From the NCBI RefSeq assembly GCF_013090115.1, contig NZ_JABFNN010000030.1:343444-407443 (forward strand): a stretch of 64,000 nucleotides of DNA, read 5' to 3'. Within the stretch, counting starts at the first letter, position 1. Every line of letters starts with the position of its first letter. Of this stretch, positions 32,921 through 40,518 are shown in pieces. A program made the translations under genes and the position numbers. This stretch comes from Flagellimonas amphidinii (GTDB lineage: Bacteria; Bacteroidota; Bacteroidia; Flavobacteriales; Flavobacteriaceae). Under the pieces are notes generated by a model. The model saw only the letters and a list, made by a program, of their open reading frames with translations. It did no database searches and was not told the origin of the DNA.

Positions 32921-34741
32921 ATGGGGTTGGTTTCGGCGAAAGAGGTAGCTAAGGTCATTAATCTTGACAAATATGGCTTTTTGGGCACCTTTGTGGGATG
33001 GCTTCTAATGGTGGCTACCAAAATTACCTCTATCAATCGTTTTTATAATCGAAATAAAGAGTTGAACGGCCCAGATTTTCTAGAGTCCATTCTGGAGCAT
33101 TATGAAATTGATTTTGAAATCCCTGAGGAAGATTTAAAGCGCTTGCCCAAATCGGGCCCCTACATTACCATCAGTAATCATCCTTTGGGGGGTATTGATG
33201 GCGTGTTATTACTTAAACTGATGCTTCAGGAACGAGAAGATTTTAAGATTATCGCTAATTTTCTTTTACATCGTATAGGGCCAATCAAGCCTTATATTAT
33301 GCCAGTTAATCCTTTTGAAAATCATAAAGATGCCAAGAGCAGTATCATGGGTTTTAAAAATGCTTTGCTGCATTTAAAGGAGGGGCATCCCCTTGGAATT
33401 TTTCCTGCTGGTGAAGTTTCTACATACAGAGATGGCAAATTGGTGGTGGACAAACCTTGGGAGGAGGCTGCCATTAAACTGATACGCAAAGCAGAAGTTC
33501 CAGTTGTTCCCATTTATTTTCATGCGAGAAATAGTAGGCTTTTTTATAGACTTTCTAAAATCAATGATGTTTTTAGAACTGCAAAGCTACCTTCGGAGGT
33601 TACTTCGCAGAGCAGAAGACCTATTAAGGTGCGTATTGGTCAACCCATTTCTGTAAAGTCGCAGCAACAGGAAGAGACTTTGGAATCCTTTGCAGAATTG
33701 CTTCGCAAAAAAACGTATCTGCTGGCTAATGTTTTTGAAAAAGAACGTTTGATTGATAAGGTTCCTACGACTCTAAAGATTCCGAAATCACCTAAAAAAA
33801 TAGCATCAGCAGTAAATGTAAAAGTACTGGAAGGGGAAATTGAAAAACTCCGAGAAAAAGATTGCCGAATGTTGCAGAGCAAGAACTATGAGGTATATCT
33901 GGCACAGGAAAAAGACATGCCTTTCATTTTACAGGAAATAGGGAGGCAACGGGAGATTACCTTCAGGGAAGTGGGAGAGGGGACCAATAATGCCATAGAT
34001 TTAGATAAGTTTGATTCCTATTACCACCATCTTTTTCTCTGGGATGATGAAGAAAAAATGGTTGTAGGGGCCTATCGCATGGGGTTGGGGTCGCAGATTT
34101 TCAAAAACTATGGAATTGATGGTTTTTACCTTCAAGATTTGTTCCGTTTTGAACCGGAACTGTATGGAATGATGGAACAATCCATTGAAATGGGGAGAGC
34201 CTACATTGTGAAGGAATATCAGCAAAAACCCATGCCTTTATTTTTATTATGGAAAGGTATTGTGCACACAACTTTGAGACATCCCGAGCATAAATACTTG
34301 ATTGGAGGAGTAAGTATCAGCAACCAATTTTCCAATTTCTCCAAATCGCTGATGATTGAGTTCATGAAATCCAATTATTGGGATCCTTACGTGGCGCAAT
34401 ATATTCGGCCCAAGAAAGATTTTAAGGTGCAGTTGAAGGATGCTGACAAGGAGTTTGTTTTTGATGAGACCCAAGCTGACCTGAACAAGTTTGACAAACT
34501 CATCAGCGAAGTGGAACCTGGGAGCCTTCGTTTGCCGGTGCTGATCAAGAAGTACATCAAACAGAATGCAAAGGTGGTGGCATTTAATGTTGACCCACTC
34601 TTCAACAATTCGGTGGATGGGCTGATGTATATAAAAATTGCCGATTTGCCCGAAAGCACTGTCAAACCGGTCATGGAAGAGTTTCAGGCAGAGCTGGAAC
34701 GAAAAATGGTAGAAGGGAATGCCCCTTCCACCATTAACTAA
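32921..34741 (+). CDS. olsF: Bifunctional acyltransferase of ornithine/glycine-lipid synthesis (OlsF-like)
   Basis: 606 residues from the ATG at 32921 (MGLVSAKEVAKVINLDKYGF). The N-terminal half is a PlsC-type O-acyltransferase with the catalytic stretch ISNHPLGGIDGVLLL (N86-H87 to D93) and GIFPAGEVSTYRDGK. The C-terminal half, from about 310, is an OlsB-type N-acyltransferase of the acyl-ACP/GNAT fold (AYRMGLGSQIFKNYGIDGFY, then GRAYIVKEYQQKPMPLFLLW). This matches OlsF, which adds both acyl chains to ornithine (or glycine) to make phosphate-free aminolipids in the membrane. The substrate amino acid is inferred. It is convergent with the ars-like operon. Confidence 0.8.
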   Translation: MGLVSAKEVAKVINLDKYGFLGTFVGWLLMVATKITSINRFYNRNKELNGPDFLESILEHYEIDFEIPEEDLKRLPKSGPYITISNHPLGGIDGVLLLKLMLQEREDFKIIANFLLHRIGPIKPYIMPVNPFENHKDAKSSIMGFKNALLHLKEGHPLGIFPAGEVSTYRDGKLVVDKPWEEAAIKLIRKAEVPVVPIYFHARNSRLFYRLSKINDVFRTAKLPSEVTSQSRRPIKVRIGQPISVKSQQQEETLESFAELLRKKTYLLANVFEKERLIDKVPTTLKIPKSPKKIASAVNVKVLEGEIEKLREKDCRMLQSKNYEVYLAQEKDMPFILQEIGRQREITFREVGEGTNNAIDLDKFDSYYHHLFLWDDEEKMVVGAYRMGLGSQIFKNYGIDGFYLQDLFRFEPELYGMMEQSIEMGRAYIVKEYQQKPMPLFLLWKGIVHTTLRHPEHKYLIGGVSISNQFSNFSKSLMIEFMKSNYWDPYVAQYIRPKKDFKVQLKDADKEFVFDETQADLNKFDKLISEVEPGSLRLPVLIKKYIKQNAKVVAFNVDPLFNNSVDGLMYIKIADLPESTVKPVMEEFQAELERKMVEGNAPSTIN

Positions 34742-34775
34742 CTAAATTATCTGAGTTTAGTTGCGTATTGCTTTA

Positions 34776-35423
34776 TCAAGTATCGTGTTCTGAGGTTTTA
34801 ACCTGTGAAAACACATAGAACAATTCCGTAGCGATTTGGATACTTCTTTCCATGTATTTTTCCGCCTGTTGAGGAGTGCCATCAAAGGCTTTGGGATCTT
34901 TATAGGTTATGGGAAAACGATTTTCAGCACCCATGACCATTGGACAGGCTTCGTTGGCAGAATCACAGGTCATGATTGCCCCAAAACCAAATTTTGGATT
35001 AAAATCGTTGTCATAAGTTTTTGAAAAACCAATAATGGGGTGCTGGTTTTCTGCATATTTAATACTATAAACAGGGTTGTCGGTTTCAGAAAGTTTACTT
35101 ATTTCAAAGCCGGTAGTTTGGAGTGTTTCTGCTGCCATTGGAAATAGTGCGGTGGCTTCAGTGCCCCCAGAATAACAAGTAATGTTTTTGAAACCAAAAT
35201 AATTGGCAAGGGTTTGTGCCCAAACTTGAGATAGATGACTTCTCCTGGAGTTATGGGTACAAATAAAGTTGAGGTTTATAGGTTGATTTAAGAGTACTTT
35301 GTCTTTGATATATGTAATCAAAGGTTGTAATGATTCTTTTCTTTCAGTTGAAATGGTCTGGATGTCAAGACCTAGAATAGTTTCTTCTATCTTATTTAAA
35401 AGAATAGACTGGTTTGTTTTCAT
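34776..35423 (-). CDS. Low-molecular-weight phosphatase-like arsenate reductase
   Basis: 215 residues. The catalytic P-loop C-x5-R is CTHNSRRS in NFICTHNSRRSHLSQVWAQT. Two more conserved cysteines are in IMTCDSANEACPMV, fitting thiol-relay arsenate reductases of the low-molecular-weight phosphatase fold. About 50 helical residues precede the domain. It would reduce arsenate to arsenite in the cytoplasm. It is the last gene of the arsR-led operon. A protein-phosphatase role is possible but less likely in this setting. Confidence 0.85.
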   Translation of the reverse strand: MKTNQSILLNKIEETILGLDIQTISTERKESLQPLITYIKDKVLLNQPINLNFICTHNSRRSHLSQVWAQTLANYFGFKNITCYSGGTEATALFPMAAETLQTTGFEISKLSETDNPVYSIKYAENQHPIIGFSKTYDNDFNPKFGFGAIMTCDSANEACPMVMGAENRFPITYKDPKAFDGTPQQAEKYMERSIQIATELFYVFSQVKTSEHDT

Positions 35424-35428
35424 TTGAT

Positions 35429-35917
35429 TTAAATTCCTATGGTTTTACTGCGTTTTTCAAATAATAGATTGTCCTTCCAAACCCCATGAATCTTACCCAC
35501 TTTTTCACGTTTTCCAATGTATCTGAATCCAACCTTTTCATGAAGTTTGATACTTGCTTTATTTTCAGGGAAAACTCCCGACTGCAAGGTCCAAAGTCCG
35601 GCCGCTTCACTTTCCTCAATAAGTTTTTCCATCAAGGATTTCCCTACACCTTTTCCACGACTGTTTGCTGCAATATAAACACTTACTTCGCCTACACCAC
35701 CATATACACATCTGCTAGAAACTGGGGATAAAGCCGTCCATCCTAAAATGTTCTGGCCTTCTTCGGCCACTAACCGGCATTGATTCAAATGAGCTTGGTC
35801 CCAGGTTTCGTATGTTGGGATGCTGAGCTCAAAGGTAGCAATGCCGGTTTCAATACCTTCGGCATAAATTTTGGAGACTTGTTCCCAATCCTTGGGTGTC
35901 ATGTTCCGTATTTGCAT
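35429..35917 (-). CDS. arsN: GNAT acetyltransferase of the phosphinothricin / arsinothricin type
   Basis: 162 residues. It has the pattern of Pat/ArsN1 enzymes: MQIRNMTPKDWEQVSKIYAE then GIETGIATFE, VSVYIAANSRGKGVGKSLME for acetyl-CoA, and GFRYIGKREKVGKIHGVWKD near the end. ArsN1 acetylates the amino group of arsinothricin; other members acetylate phosphinothricin or methionine sulfoximine. The position between arsR/DUF6428 and the arsenate reductase makes the ArsN role the best inference. Confidence 0.75.
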   Translation of the reverse strand: MQIRNMTPKDWEQVSKIYAEGIETGIATFELSIPTYETWDQAHLNQCRLVAEEGQNILGWTALSPVSSRCVYGGVGEVSVYIAANSRGKGVGKSLMEKLIEESEAAGLWTLQSGVFPENKASIKLHEKVGFRYIGKREKVGKIHGVWKDNLLFEKRSKTIGI

Positions 35918-35927
35918 GGTTTAGGGA

Positions 35928-36422
35928 TTAACAACAGCCACTTCCGGGTTCACAAGAGGCAGCTTCAGTTTCTTTTTCAGGTGTTTCAACAGCAACCCCA
36001 CAAGTTTCTTTGGCCTTGCAATCTGTTTTTTCAACAGAAAGCTTCAAGATTAAATTTTGATTGTCCAAGGCGTGGTCATTTACAAAGAGTTGGGCCGTAT
36101 GGAAATCTTCATTGCTATACTCAAATTTTATTTCAGCATCCCTGACCATGGACTTCATGCGATCCACTTTTTTTAAAATGCTAAGAGCCTTGTAAACGGA
36201 CATGTAATCCCTTTTGTCCTTTTCTTTAGGGCTTTCCCATAGTTGTACAATAGTTTCCTTCCAAAAATCGGTTCCAGCACCACAATCAACAGAGTCAATT
36301 GTTATGTTTTTAACCTCGGTAATATGATAGTTGGCACCTACAAGTTTTCCTTCGGAATATTCAAAGAGCAAGCTCTTATCCTGATGTTGTTTTAAAAGTG
36401 TTAGAAATTCTGATGTATTCAT
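35928..36422 (-). CDS. DUF6428-like protein of arsenic operons with Cys-rich tail
   Basis: 164 residues from the ATG at 36422, just after the arsR stop. A start at 36434 would overlap arsR by 10 bases. The body (MNTSEFLTLLKQHQDKSLLF, then KLVGANYHITEVKNI) matches proteins regularly found between arsR and arsN in Bacteroidota. The tail contains many cysteines: CKAKETCG, then CEPGSGCC as the final residues, which could bind As(III) or another soft metal. The enzymatic role is unknown. The tail is a good candidate for an arsenite sink or chaperone. Confidence 0.75.
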   Translation of the reverse strand: MNTSEFLTLLKQHQDKSLLFEYSEGKLVGANYHITEVKNITIDSVDCGAGTDFWKETIVQLWESPKEKDKRDYMSVYKALSILKKVDRMKSMVRDAEIKFEYSNEDFHTAQLFVNDHALDNQNLILKLSVEKTDCKAKETCGVAVETPEKETEAASCEPGSGCC

Positions 36423-36424
36423 AG

Positions 36425-36748
36425 TTAACAGCAATTATGGTTAATATTGGCAAAAAACACATGAAAGGATTGTTGTAATTCCTCCCAGCGTTCCTGATTG
36501 ATACAATAACAAAGATTTTTACCCTCAAAGGTTCCTTTTAAAAGTCCAATTTTTTTGATTTCGTTCAAATGTTGCGAAATGGTAGGTTGGGCCAGTCCGA
36601 TTACATCCACCAAATCATTGCAGATACAATTTTCCTGTCTGCTTATATACTGTAAAATGGCTATACGAGCTGGATGTGCCAGAACCTTGGCCACTTGAGC
36701 GAGTTCATTTTGGGTTTCGGAGAAAATATGTGTTTTGGAAACTCCCAA
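36425..36748 (-). CDS. arsR: ArsR-family metalloregulator
   Basis: 107 residues. The winged helix is recognisable: LAHPARIAILQYISRQENCI, then LAQPTISQHLNEIKKIGLLK with the DNA-recognition helix, then the wing GTFEGKNLCYCINQ. The C-x-C pair in NCICND sits where ArsR proteins bind As(III), and further cysteines follow in LCYC and the C-terminal NCC. It would repress its own operon until arsenite binds. A 12-bp perfect palindrome lies 31 bases upstream of its start. Confidence 0.92.
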   Translation of the reverse strand: MGVSKTHIFSETQNELAQVAKVLAHPARIAILQYISRQENCICNDLVDVIGLAQPTISQHLNEIKKIGLLKGTFEGKNLCYCINQERWEELQQSFHVFFANINHNCC

Positions 36749-36778
36749 GGGTTATAAATTTAGATAGGATTAAATTTT

Positions 36779-36790
36779 ATATTGCAATAT
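36779..36790 (-). promoter_or_regulatory. Candidate ArsR operator
   Basis: ATATTGCAATAT is a perfect 12-bp palindrome, located 31-42 bases before the arsR start codon in an AT-rich promoter region. ArsR/SmtB repressors bind such AT-rich inverted repeats. Confidence 0.5.
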
Positions 36791-36803
36791 TACGATAATA
36801 ATA

Positions 36804-36837
36804 GAAAATAAAAAAGCCAGAGTGAAATTCTCTGGCT
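36804..36837 (-). terminator. Terminator of the TM2 gene
   Basis: agccagag (36815-36822) and ctctggct (36830-36837) form an 8-bp stem with a 7-base loop. On the minus strand the stem is followed by TTTTTATTTTC. T residues on the other side make it possibly bidirectional. Confidence 0.85.
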
Positions 36838-36843
36838 ATTTTT

Positions 36844-37257
36844 TTAGAACCAAGGCTTTTTACCTACTTGGTATGTGTTATAGAATTCTTCATCAGACTT
36901 TGTTAAGTAGATGATACCTTCAATTAGACCTAAAAGCCCCATGGCAGAAGCTCCAATGCCACAAGTTACGACGCCCAATACCAAAGTAATAACAAGTATT
37001 ATGATACCTTCTTTATTGTAGCCTAAAATAAATTTGTGGATTCCCAATGCGCCCAAAACAATGGCTAAAATACCAGCAAGCATTTTTTTATTGTCTTGAT
37101 TTAATGCTTCTTTGACATCTTCGTAAGCTTCTTTAGCACCTTCTTTAAAGTCGCTAGCTGCTTCCTTGGCGTCTTCAGTGGCATCTTTTGCCGCTTCTTT
37201 GGCTTTATCAAATGCTTCTTCAGCTTTGTCTCCTAAATCTTTGTTTTCTTCAGACAT
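36844..37257 (-). CDS. TM2-domain membrane protein with charged helical N-terminus
   Basis: 137 residues. Residues 1-55 form a long amphipathic helix built from 11-residue-like units (KAKEAAKDATEDAKEAASDF, then KEGAKEAYEDVKEA), as in LEA-like proteins. Residues 58-125 are the TM2 domain with two membrane helices, the first preceded by KKMLAGILAIVLGALGIHKF. The GxHxFYLG-type motif is present as GIHKFILGYN. TM2 proteins are widespread and of unknown function. The charged helix should be cytoplasmic or lie along the membrane. Confidence 0.88.
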   Translation of the reverse strand: MSEENKDLGDKAEEAFDKAKEAAKDATEDAKEAASDFKEGAKEAYEDVKEALNQDNKKMLAGILAIVLGALGIHKFILGYNKEGIIILVITLVLGVVTCGIGASAMGLLGLIEGIIYLTKSDEEFYNTYQVGKKPWF

Positions 37258-37310
37258 TATATTAAAGTGTTGGTTAAACGAGGACTAAATGTAGCAAATA
37301 ATTCAATACT

Positions 37311-37697
37311 TCATAGAAAAGCTTTATCAACAGGTTCCCAAAGCTCTATTTTGTTTCCTTCTGGATCCAGAATCCAGCCAAATTTGCCGTAGTCATATTC
37401 TTCTATTTCACCAACCAGGGTCACTCCCTCTTTTTTTAATATATCCAAAAGTTCGACTAAATTTTCCACCCTAAAATTCATCATAAATTGCTTTTCGCTG
37501 GGTTGAAAATATGTAGTGTCTTCCTTGAATGGACTCCATTGGGTGGAGCAATCGTTACCTTCTTTATCTTTCCACCAAAAAGTACAACCATATTGGTCTG
37601 TATTCAATCCCAAATGGTTTTTGTACCATTCCTTTATGGTGATGGGGTCTTTGGTCTTGAAAAAGAAACCGCCAATGCCTGTTACTCTATTTTTCAT
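37311..37697 (-). CDS. VOC-family protein (glyoxalase/bleomycin-resistance fold)
   Basis: 128 residues. Two beta-alpha-beta-beta-beta modules are visible: ITGIGGFFFKTKDPITIKEW at the start and the ending FGWILDPEGNKIELWEPVD, which carries the conserved glutamate metal ligand. Members include glyoxalase I, dioxygenases and resistance proteins; which applies here cannot be told. Its start overlaps the DUF1801 stop by 4 bases. Confidence 0.88.
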   Translation of the reverse strand: MKNRVTGIGGFFFKTKDPITIKEWYKNHLGLNTDQYGCTFWWKDKEGNDCSTQWSPFKEDTTYFQPSEKQFMMNFRVENLVELLDILKKEGVTLVGEIEEYDYGKFGWILDPEGNKIELWEPVDKAFL

Positions 37698-38152
37698 AAT
37701 TTCTTAATGTTTTTTTCATATAAAGCTATCCAATCCGAAGGGGTCATTTTTTGACAAAGCTCCGCGATCAGTTCATAGGGAATGGTTTCCAATTTTTTGA
37801 AACGGATGCAGCTTTTGCCCATATCCAACTTCGTTTTTATATGTTTGGGATACTCGGTCACAAACCAATTGTGCAATTTTTTGTCGGCATAGATTCCGGA
37901 ATGGTACAGGGCCACAAAATGTTTTTGCGATGCTATGTTGATGAAGGGCAGGGGTAGATTTGGGTCACAATGGTACCCACTGGGATAAATTTCATGTGGA
38001 ACCACATACCCAATCATTTTATAACTGATGCATTCGAGAAAACCGTTTGGAAGATTATTTTTTACCGTTTCCCGAAGTTTGGAAATTGCTTCTTTTCTAT
38101 CTTGAGGAAGTTTGCCAATATATTCATCAGGAGTTTTAGCTTCTATGGTCAT
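37694..38152 (-). CDS. DUF1801 (YdhG/YjbR-like) domain protein
   Basis: 152 residues. The DUF1801 core begins with KTPDEYIGKLPQDRKEAISK followed by LRETVKNNLPNGFLECISYK. It has the typical YxxG/PY stretch and ends SDWIALYEKN. The structure is known for the family but the function is not. It is translationally coupled to the VOC gene. Confidence 0.85.
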   Translation of the reverse strand: MTIEAKTPDEYIGKLPQDRKEAISKLRETVKNNLPNGFLECISYKMIGYVVPHEIYPSGYHCDPNLPLPFINIASQKHFVALYHSGIYADKKLHNWFVTEYPKHIKTKLDMGKSCIRFKKLETIPYELIAELCQKMTPSDWIALYEKNIKKL

Positions 38153-38159
38153 CGATAAG

Positions 38160-38666
38160 TTATTTTCTTTGTAATGCCAAAGCGGAAATTAGTGTGATGA
38201 CAACCCCGATCATAAAGACGGTCATGGACATAATGGCAAATGAGAGCAGAGGATTGGAAAAAAGTTCTTTTTGTGATTCAAGTTCTGCAAGTTTTACCTC
38301 TAATTCTTCTGCTGGAAGAGTGGCCTTCAAGTTATCTGCAGCAGTACCGTAGTATTCCGTCATAAAATCAGGGTTCAAAACCTTGGCATAGAAAACATCA
38401 AGAATTCCGAAAGCGAAGGCGGTGATCAAACTGATAACAACACCAATGGTCAATGCTTTTTTAAAACTGACTTTGCCATTATTTTCATTGTCGCGGAAAT
38501 GCTTAATGCCAAAATAAATGAAGATAAGTGAGGCAATTATGGCAATGTAGCCCAGAACCTCCTGCGAGGCAAAAGAAAGGTCGTTTAATAAAAACCAGCT
38601 CAACAAAAATAGAATGCAGATAGTGACCGCACCATAAAGTCCGTATCGAATTACTGTTTTTTTCAT
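38160..38666 (-). CDS. DUF4199 membrane protein
   Basis: 168 residues with four predicted membrane helices: about 8-28, 36-55, 75-96 and 140-165. Family-like features are GKVSFKKALTIGVVISLITA and ILDVFYAKVLNPDF. DUF4199 proteins are common in Bacteroidota and have no known function. The gene lies 7 bases upstream of the DUF1801 gene, so they form one operon with the VOC gene. Confidence 0.85.
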   Translation of the reverse strand: MKKTVIRYGLYGAVTICILFLLSWFLLNDLSFASQEVLGYIAIIASLIFIYFGIKHFRDNENNGKVSFKKALTIGVVISLITAFAFGILDVFYAKVLNPDFMTEYYGTAADNLKATLPAEELEVKLAELESQKELFSNPLLSFAIMSMTVFMIGVVITLISALALQRK

Positions 38667-38763
38667 AAATATTGGTTTTAGATGGTTTCAAAACTAGCTA
38701 TACCTCTTGGGGCAGGACTCATACTAAAGTACCAAAACCATGGCACTTTTGACTGAATGTGAG

Positions 38764-39180
38764 CTAATTGGGCAGAATTTGAAGTTCTTTTGCCTTTTGA
38801 AGTGCTTGTGTGCGTCTTTTGGCATCCAATTTTAAGAGTAGATTGGAAACATGGGTTTTTACGGTACTTTCAGAAACAAACAGTTTCTCGGCAATTTCCT
38901 TGTTGGACATTCCTTTGGAGATTTCTACCAATACTTCATATTCGCGTTTGCTTAACCCTATTCCATCAACTTTTTTTGAATCGAAGGGAAGGGGTTGGTC
39001 AATATTGGGGATAGCTTTTTTTTGATTGATATAAATGCCGATCAGAAAAAAAACAAGGGCTATAACAGCAATTAAGACTTCAATGGAAATATCTCCCGAT
39101 AGATAAGAATACTTGCTCAATTTGAACAATACAAGGAGCGAGACGATCAGGCTTGAAAAAACAAAAATGGTTTTCTTCAC
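38764..39180 (-). CDS. Membrane-bound LuxR-type regulator
   Basis: 138 residues. Two membrane helices occupy residues 5-22 and 33-52. The C-terminal half is a LuxR helix-turn-helix: LSKREYEVLVEISKGMSNKE, then IAEKLFVSESTVKTHVSNLL. There is no receiver or sensor domain. The HTH would hang from the membrane on the cytoplasmic side, so regulation would act on membrane-tethered DNA or after release. It sits 97 bases before the DUF4199 gene on the same strand. Confidence 0.88.
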   Translation of the reverse strand: MKKTIFVFSSLIVSLLVLFKLSKYSYLSGDISIEVLIAVIALVFFLIGIYINQKKAIPNIDQPLPFDSKKVDGIGLSKREYEVLVEISKGMSNKEIAEKLFVSESTVKTHVSNLLLKLDAKRRTQALQKAKELQILPN

Positions 39181-39189
39181 CCTCTCAAG

Positions 39190-40122
39190 TTAGCAAAATC
39201 TTGCTTTGATTTTATCCACAATGGTCTGGGCCAACTTTTCTTTGCTTTCAACCGTCCAACCTGCAACATGCGGGGTAAGGACCACATTTTTGGCTTTTCT
39301 AAGGTATTTAAAGGCCTTTGGTTTTTGCATGAACATGTTTTCAAAGGACTTTTTTTCGTATTCCAGCACGTCTAGTCCAGCACCCAATATTTTCTTTGAT
39401 TTTAGACCGGTCACCAGATCCTTGGTGATTACACATTTGCCCCTTGCAGTGTTCAACAGCCAAAATGGTTTGTGGAATCCATTGATAAATTCCATGTTCA
39501 CCATTCCAATGGTAAGTTCGGTCTGGGGAACATGCAGGCTGACCACATCGGATTTTTGTTGAAATTCCATAATGCCCACCTGTCTGGCATTTTCATCGCC
39601 AACACCTCCAACAATATCAAAGCAGATGACTTCCACATCAAAACCCTGCAATTTTTTGGCAAAGGCCTTTCCCATATTTCCATAGCCAATAATGCCCACG
39701 GTTTTGCCATCCAACTCCAATCCTCGATTTCCTTCACGGTCCCATTTGCCTTTTTTCACTTCTCGGTTTGCTTTGTACATCTTATTCATCAAAGACAATA
39801 ACATGCCCAAGGTATGCTCGCCAACGGCATTTCGGTTACCTTCGGGTGCCGAAGCCAAAAAGATGTTCTTTTCCTTGGCGTACCGAGTGTCAATGTTTTC
39901 CAATCCTGCACCAACTCTACCAATAAATTTCAAATTGGTGGCTTTGTCCAGAAACTTTTGGTCCAAAGTGAACCTGCTACGAATAATCAATCCATCATAT
40001 AAATGGATTTTTTTTTCGAGGGCTTCTTTGGAAGAATCATAATCTTCGTGATTTTCAAAACCTAATTCAGCAAGCTGCTCTAGTAGAAGGGGGTGGTTGG
40101 TATCCAGATGGAGAACTTTCAT
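39190..40122 (-). CDS. D-2-hydroxyacid dehydrogenase, phosphoglycerate-dehydrogenase-like
   Basis: 310 residues from the ATG at 40122 (MKVLHLDTNHPLLLEQLAEL). The frame extends upstream into the cupin gene without family sequence. The NAD fold has VGIIGYGNMGKAFAKKL. Catalytic residues are in LNTARGKCVITKDL (Arg), LDVLEYE (Glu) and LTPHVAGWT (His). It may oxidise 3-phosphoglycerate for serine synthesis, but it is shorter than full SerA and lacks the ACT domain, so another hydroxyacid is possible. Confidence 0.88.
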   Translation of the reverse strand: MKVLHLDTNHPLLLEQLAELGFENHEDYDSSKEALEKKIHLYDGLIIRSRFTLDQKFLDKATNLKFIGRVGAGLENIDTRYAKEKNIFLASAPEGNRNAVGEHTLGMLLSLMNKMYKANREVKKGKWDREGNRGLELDGKTVGIIGYGNMGKAFAKKLQGFDVEVICFDIVGGVGDENARQVGIMEFQQKSDVVSLHVPQTELTIGMVNMEFINGFHKPFWLLNTARGKCVITKDLVTGLKSKKILGAGLDVLEYEKKSFENMFMQKPKAFKYLRKAKNVVLTPHVAGWTVESKEKLAQTIVDKIKARFC

Positions 40123-40141
40123 GGGGCCAAATATACAACTC

Positions 40142-40507
40142 CTATATTTTGGGGTATTCTGTCTGTGTTTTTTCATGTTGCACTTCGCCGGTGTGAGCCG
40201 TGGACAGTTTTTCAAACAAGAGGACATGAACTTCCTCGTTATTTTTGGTCATGGGATTGTGTTCCACTCCCTTGGGCACCACAATAATTTCACCTTCATT
40301 GACCACCTCTGTTCTGTCTCTAAATTGCATATAAAGTGTCCCTTTGATGACCTGGAACAATTCATCTTCGTCTTTATGGGCATGCCAAACAAATTCTCCT
40401 TGCAGCTTTGCCAAAAGTACCTGCATATTATCCACAACGGCTATTTGATGCGGATGCCATTGTTTGGAAAATTCGGCATGTTTTTGTTTGAGATTGATGG
40501 TTTTCAT
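40142..40507 (-). CDS. Small cupin-domain protein
   Basis: 121 residues from the ATG at 40507 (MKTINLKQKHAEFSKQWHPH). Cupin motif 1 is FVWHAHKDEDELFQVIKGTL and motif 2 is EGEIIVVPKGVEHNPM, providing the His/His/Glu/His metal site. Single-domain cupins can be enzymes or ligand-binding proteins; the substrate is unknown. It lies 11 bases after mgtE and is likely part of the long housekeeping operon. Confidence 0.9.
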   Translation of the reverse strand: MKTINLKQKHAEFSKQWHPHQIAVVDNMQVLLAKLQGEFVWHAHKDEDELFQVIKGTLYMQFRDRTEVVNEGEIIVVPKGVEHNPMTKNNEEVHVLLFEKLSTAHTGEVQHEKTQTEYPKI

Positions 40508-40518
40508 AACAGAAATTA

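Noticed and set aside
34740..34762. AT-rich 7-bp inverted repeat as a terminator between olsF and the ars-like operon
   Set aside because: The stem is weak, has a 9-base loop and no T tract.
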